A stretch of DNA of 64,000 nt from an alpha proteobacterium U9-1i (GTDB lineage: Bacteria > Pseudomonadota > Alphaproteobacteria > Caulobacterales > Aquidulcibacteraceae), in contig BBSY01000002.1 in NCBI GenBank assembly GCA_000974665.1, forward strand, positions 1,116,001 through 1,180,000, read 5' to 3'. This document shows positions 60,418-64,000 of this stretch, in pieces. The translations under genes were made by a program, and so were the position numbers. The notes below the pieces were generated by a model that worked only from the letters and a program-made list of their open reading frames with translations, did not search any database and was not told where the DNA came from. Each line of letters opens with the position of its first letter. Positions within the stretch are counted from its first letter, which is position 1.

Positions 60418-62218
60418 AGTCAATTTCGGGTTTGGCGCGCTTTTTGCGCTTGTACTGATCGCCGCGTGTGGCGATGGAGCGCCCCGTCTCGAGCGGGACA
60501 CGCTTCGCATCGTCTGCGGCATTCGCGACGTTGAAGTTGACTATTTCGCGGAAGACGCTCCTGAGACGCCGCTGCGGCGTCAAATGGCGGCGAATGAGCC
60601 CCAGGCGAGTGCATCGGAGGTTGGATCACCGCCGCAGCCGTTTGTAGGCTACCCTGAGACCTTCAGCGTGGCGCGCGGAACTCCCGTTCGCATCCGCTAT
60701 GCTGGTGAACTCCTGCCTGTCGGCGAGAACGTTGCCTCTATCGAGGTTTTCGACGCGCACACCCATCAGAGCCGTGCGCGTCGTGAGTTTGTTGGCGGCC
60801 AGCATCCGATCCGGCGGGAGGTTTGCGAGTCCTGGTTCGGTGGTTGCAATTTTGCGCGCGCCATCGATTTGCCAACACGCGATTTGCCGTCTGGCCTGTA
60901 CTACGTTTTCCTCACCGACGACGAAGGCGCGCAGACCACGCCGATCTACTTTCACGTTCGGCCTACAGAGGCGGAAGTGGCTGGGGCGGACGTGGTCGTC
61001 CTGCTCTCCGAAACAACCTGGTACGCGTACAATTCTTATGGAGGTGGGTCGCTTTATGGCATTCATCGCGCCGATGAAGCCGGTGACGTGCGCATTGCGC
61101 AAAATCGCGCGTCGAGATTGTACGTTGCGTCGATGCGCCGCCCATTGCTGAGCGATCCATCGCGCCAGCGGCCGGCGTTTGGAAGCCGTTCGGCGGTCGA
61201 GGCGTACTTCTCTGACGCAGATCACGCCAACGCGGGAGCTATGCGGTTTCAGGGGTACAACGATACATCTTGGATGCGCGTTTCGCCTGAATCAAATCTA
61301 GTCTTCAGCCGCTTGCTGAGACGCGAAGGTCTGTCGACGGTTACCGTTGCGATGGTCGATCTTGAGGCTAATTCAGCTTTGCTGCGGGACGCAAAGCTGC
61401 TGCTGATTTCCGGCCACAACGAATACTGGACCACATCGATGATCTCCTCGGTGGAGTCCTACGTCGAGGGAGGCGGAAGGATCGCGAATTTTTCCGGCAA
61501 TGTCATGTGGTGGCAGATCAACATCGTGGACGATGCGATCTACCAAGATCAGCTGGGTCACGAGCGAAGCGATCGTTGCAAGGAACTGCTTCCTGCGTCG
61601 TTCGGGGACACTGGCTATCGCCACCTGCTTGTAGAGAGCGGTCCGGAAAGTTTGTTCGGTGTGAATTACAGATTTGCCAACTTCCCGCTGGATCACGCAA
61701 ACGACGTCAGCGACGCGGATCTGGTCGATACTTACGGGGTCAATCGACGGGACATCGACCTTTCGCGGACGCAAGGCATCGTTATCGCGGACCCAGCGCA
61801 TCCGATTTTCGCGGGCCTGAACCTCCGCAGAGGTGAACGATTTGGTTTGGATGTTCCATTGCTTGCCGTGGAGTTGGACGGTGTGCCGCTGACGCCTTCA
61901 GGCGAAATGGATCGAAGCTTTCCAAACGACTTCCCTGACAATCTTCAGATTTTGGCGAGCGGCTCGGCTTTCGTGGCGACTATTGAGCACTCCGCTGATC
62001 GCCGGTTCTCGTTTGGCGGGCCCAAGGAGGTCGGCTTGGTGGTGGATGTTGTCCCAGCCAGCAACCCGTTGGCTCGAACCTTGAGCTTTGGTACCATCGG
62101 TTACTACAACCCGCTGGCTGCAGAAGACGAACGATTTGAACGCCTATTGCTGAACACGATCGGTTATCTTCGTGAAACGCAGGAGGCTGGAGCCGGCCGA
62201 CAGAAGGGTGCGCCTTGA
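60410..62218 (+). CDS. Lipoprotein with N,N-dimethylformamidase-like domain
   Basis: A 602-residue protein. Lipobox in LVLIAACGD. A beta-rich N-terminal part (~30-200, GLYYVFLTDDEG) precedes a domain resembling the C-terminal part of the dimethylformamidase large subunit: VVVLLSETTWYAYNSYGGGSLYG, LLISGHNEYWTTSMISSVESYVEGGGRIANFSGN and FGTIGYYNP near the end. The GHNEYW segment corresponds to the family's conserved glutamine-amidotransferase-like core. Its role in a carrier/MBOAT operon is unknown; an envelope amidase or structural role is possible. The ATG at 60410 overlaps the previous stop. Confidence 0.7.
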   Translation: MTRVNFGFGALFALVLIAACGDGAPRLERDTLRIVCGIRDVEVDYFAEDAPETPLRRQMAANEPQASASEVGSPPQPFVGYPETFSVARGTPVRIRYAGELLPVGENVASIEVFDAHTHQSRARREFVGGQHPIRREVCESWFGGCNFARAIDLPTRDLPSGLYYVFLTDDEGAQTTPIYFHVRPTEAEVAGADVVVLLSETTWYAYNSYGGGSLYGIHRADEAGDVRIAQNRASRLYVASMRRPLLSDPSRQRPAFGSRSAVEAYFSDADHANAGAMRFQGYNDTSWMRVSPESNLVFSRLLRREGLSTVTVAMVDLEANSALLRDAKLLLISGHNEYWTTSMISSVESYVEGGGRIANFSGNVMWWQINIVDDAIYQDQLGHERSDRCKELLPASFGDTGYRHLLVESGPESLFGVNYRFANFPLDHANDVSDADLVDTYGVNRRDIDLSRTQGIVIADPAHPIFAGLNLRRGERFGLDVPLLAVELDGVPLTPSGEMDRSFPNDFPDNLQILASGSAFVATIEHSADRRFSFGGPKEVGLVVDVVPASNPLARTLSFGTIGYYNPLAAEDERFERLLLNTIGYLRETQEAGAGRQKGAP

Positions 62219-63354
62219 TTTGGTTTGAAGAGAAGGGCGTTCAATACGGCAAACGAGCGCCGATTATACGCGCGCCCTTTTCGCGTGGTACACATGCATT
62301 AGTGGCGGTGTTTCTGCTGTTGGGCCTTGTTGCGGGTCCCACCTTGATGGAGCGGCTTGCGCCCACAGACCCCGCCCGCATCTATGGTGGAATTCCGGCT
62401 ACGTACGGCAACTATGCGACAATCGGGGCGGAAATCGCACGACCGGGCAAGATCGACGTGCTGATCATAGGCGCGTCCGACGCGTGGACCTCGCTGGATC
62501 CGCGCATAATCAGAGATCAGCTTCAGCAGCGCTACGGACGCGAAATGCGGGTATTGAACCTCAGCACGAACTGGGGCGGCGATGAAAGGAATGCGCAGGT
62601 TCTCGCCGATGTGCTGCGGACGCATGACGTCAGCCTAGTGCTCTTTCCCGAAACCGATGCCGCACCGCTCGCACCGCACGAACTCGCCAAATATTGGTGG
62701 CGTGGCGACCTCGAGACAAGCGGCCTGCCGCGGCGCAATCAAGCACAGCTTCAATTGATGAGCATCATCGGCTGGCCTCGCCAAATTTGGTCTCGCTTTC
62801 AAACGCCGGCAACCGCGCCGATGCAGGATTCGTATCGTTCGTATTTGCAAATGCAGTTGCAAAACCTGGGCTTTAACGTCGCGCGGACGGGGTGGAAATC
62901 CCACAGCGAGCCCAACGAGGCCAGTCGCCGACCGTACGTTGAACTTGACGCTCCGCCGCCGTTGTTGACCGGGGCCGCGCTTTTTTACGGTGGCCCTTCA
63001 GATCAATCGTTTGAGATCCGGCCATCCCCATACACGCCGATGCAGACCACGTTTGTGGTCGCAGCTCGAGATATGACACGTGCGCAGGGGGGCGTGTTCG
63101 CCACGTTCTCAATTCCCACACACTTCTCGTCCGTTCCGTTGGAGCGGCCGTGGATCCGAGACCACGAGGGCGTCACGCGTGATTGGCCCACATTTGGCAT
63201 CTCGCAAACCAATCTGTTCGCCGGCTATTCGTTCGACCAAATGCTGAACTTCTACGGCAACGAAAGCCATTTCAACGAAAGCGGCGCCCGCGCCTTCACG
63301 AGAGCGACGCTGCCGGCCATCGAGGAACTTTATGCTCAAGCGAACGCTGACTGA
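62215..63354 (+). CDS. Membrane-anchored SGNH-family protein (DltD/AlgJ-like)
   Basis: A 379-residue protein with one N-terminal transmembrane helix (ALVAVFLLLGLVAGPTL) and a periplasmic SGNH-like domain. Block I is VLIIGASDAWTSLD with probable nucleophile Ser88; the terminal block is GNESHFNESGARAF with His352 and Glu350 in place of the usual Asp. This is the layout of the SGNH partners of MBOAT acyltransferases, which relay an acyl group to an extracellular polymer. The TTG at 62215 (GAAGGG 6 bases upstream) overlaps the previous stop; no better start exists. Confidence 0.75.
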   Translation: MIWFEEKGVQYGKRAPIIRAPFSRGTHALVAVFLLLGLVAGPTLMERLAPTDPARIYGGIPATYGNYATIGAEIARPGKIDVLIIGASDAWTSLDPRIIRDQLQQRYGREMRVLNLSTNWGGDERNAQVLADVLRTHDVSLVLFPETDAAPLAPHELAKYWWRGDLETSGLPRRNQAQLQLMSIIGWPRQIWSRFQTPATAPMQDSYRSYLQMQLQNLGFNVARTGWKSHSEPNEASRRPYVELDAPPPLLTGAALFYGGPSDQSFEIRPSPYTPMQTTFVVAARDMTRAQGGVFATFSIPTHFSSVPLERPWIRDHEGVTRDWPTFGISQTNLFAGYSFDQMLNFYGNESHFNESGARAFTRATLPAIEELYAQANAD

Positions 63355-63475
63355 GCTGAGCGCTTCTATCGCAATCGCCGTGGTGGCGCTGCTCGCGGTC
63401 GCGGGGATGGAGACGTTGCCATCGTATTTGATGGACTACCTGCTTCGCGCAGGGCTGGTCTACCAAGGCTACTAG
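63332..63475 (+). CDS. 47-residue single-helix membrane protein (DltX-like position)
   Basis: A tiny gene: MLKRTLTELS, one transmembrane helix (ASIAIAVVALLAVAGMETL), and a short C-terminal tail ending in LVYQGY. GAGGAAC lies four bases before the ATG. It overlaps the SGNH gene by 23 bases and the MBOAT gene starts two bases after its stop. A similarly sized one-helix protein with an aromatic C-terminus, DltX, lies with the MBOAT DltB in Gram-positive dlt operons. Sequence similarity to DltX is not evident; the analogy rests on size, topology, tail tyrosines and position. Confidence 0.6.
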   Translation: MLKRTLTELSASIAIAVVALLAVAGMETLPSYLMDYLLRAGLVYQGY

Positions 63476-63476
63476 G

Positions 63477-64000
63477 ATGGACAACATCCTCCGCGAGTTG
63501 GTCAACTTGTCTGTGCTTGTGCAGGGTTTGGCGTTCGCCGAATTGCTCCAAGCCGTGATCGCTCTCTCTGCGTACATTGTGCTGGGTAATGCGATCCTGC
63601 GGCCAAGCTACTCGCTTCGCCTGAAAGCGGCGCTATTCGCCGTTCTGAACATCACGGCCGTATATGCTTTTTTCTTTCAGGAGAACTTTGCGTGGCCCAT
63701 TGTCTATGAGCGTACGCGGTTCCTATCGTTTGCGGCATACTTGGCGTTTGGCGCGCTTCATTGGTTCTTAGTGGACGCGGTCGGACGTTGGCGTTCAACG
63801 CCTTGGGTTTACTGGCTCGCGCTCCTGTTTCCGATTGCACCGCTTGTCGTGGTCAAGTTCGAGACTGCATGGCATCTGATTGGGTTCTCCTACATGGCCT
63901 TTCGAATGGCCCAGGCGGCGTTCGAAAAGCGCAGAAAGCCCGATCTCGAGCTCAGCTTGTCAAACTATCTCGCGTTCTTGTTTTTCCCGCTGACGATCCC
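63477..64000 (+). CDS. MBOAT-family O-acyltransferase, N-terminal part (cut by right edge)
   Basis: 174 codons are visible, open to the edge. Several hydrophobic helices (VIALSAYIVLGNAIL, AALFAVLNITAVYAFFF, LSFAAYLAFGALHWFLV, WVYWLALLFPIAPLVVV) lead to WHLIGFSYMAFRMAQAAFEKRRKPDLELSLSNYLAFLFFPLTI, which matches the conserved MBOAT region of DltB/AlgI-type proteins (GxSYxxFxxxxYxxDxxR...FxxFFPxxxxGP). The catalytic His lies beyond the window. It presumably moves an acyl group across the membrane to the SGNH partner. Confidence 0.85.
   Translation, partial: MDNILRELVNLSVLVQGLAFAELLQAVIALSAYIVLGNAILRPSYSLRLKAALFAVLNITAVYAFFFQENFAWPIVYERTRFLSFAAYLAFGALHWFLVDAVGRWRSTPWVYWLALLFPIAPLVVVKFETAWHLIGFSYMAFRMAQAAFEKRRKPDLELSLSNYLAFLFFPLTI

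Overview
The window is 64 kb of high-GC DNA with dense, often overlapping genes. Its content (methylmalonate-semialdehyde dehydrogenase, cysNC fusion, QueE with the long-insert cysteine motif, a TonB receptor with a long plug, a lipoprotein subtilase) fits an alphaproteobacterium. My best guess is the Caulobacterales/Hyphomonadaceae side, but no rRNA or marker gene here proves it. I found no tRNA, rRNA, CRISPR array, prophage or complete insertion sequence.

Left part (1-10.3 kb): catabolism. A minus-strand operon (4280 to beyond the left edge) encodes a two-domain aryl-CoA monooxygenase/old-yellow-enzyme reductase, a MarR regulator, an enoyl-CoA hydratase and an aryl-CoA ligase. This is the signature of the aerobic CoA-dependent 2-aminobenzoate (anthranilate) pathway. 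A 14-bp perfect palindrome overlaps its probable leaderless promoter. After a copper-chaperone-like lipoprotein and a LysR regulator comes a plus-strand valine-catabolism set (mmsA, a small membrane protein, 3-hydroxyisobutyryl-CoA hydrolase, a CHRD protein, mmsB).

Middle (10.3-28 kb): a TonB-dependent receptor, queC-queE for 7-deazaguanine, small secreted or lipid-anchored proteins, a single-domain response regulator, a pirin, a short-chain dehydrogenase with two META lipoproteins, and a gene-free ~1 kb stretch (19.2-20.2 kb) full of hairpins and a REP-like inverted repeat. Then come central carbon genes (pgl, galU, transaldolase-like, transketolase) and a NalP-like lipoprotein subtilase.

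Right part (28-64 kb): a large surface-polysaccharide locus. It holds nucleotide-sugar synthesis (manC, a mannose isomerase-like gene, a UDP-uronate epimerase-like gene, rfbB, rfbC, wbpA/wbpB/wbpE homologues), sulfate activation (cysD, cysNC) with a sulfotransferase, an O-antigen ligase/polymerase, glycosyltransferases, a Wzm/Wzt exporter with a C-terminal glycan-recognition domain, two WbpG-type amidotransferases with a HisH/HisF ammonia-producing pair, methyltransferases and an SGNH hydrolase. The product is probably an acidic polysaccharide carrying an acetamidino sugar and possibly sulfate. The locus ends in what looks like an envelope O-acylation module resembling Dlt/Alg systems: acyl carrier protein, a degenerate SGNH-like membrane protein, a dimethylformamidase-like lipoprotein, an SGNH protein, a 47-residue one-helix protein and an MBOAT acyltransferase cut by the right edge. 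I consider this module the most likely undescribed system in the window.

A structural oddity runs through the window: six convergent gene pairs overlap by exactly four bases, sharing a CTAG/CTAA/TTAG stop palindrome with no room for a terminator.
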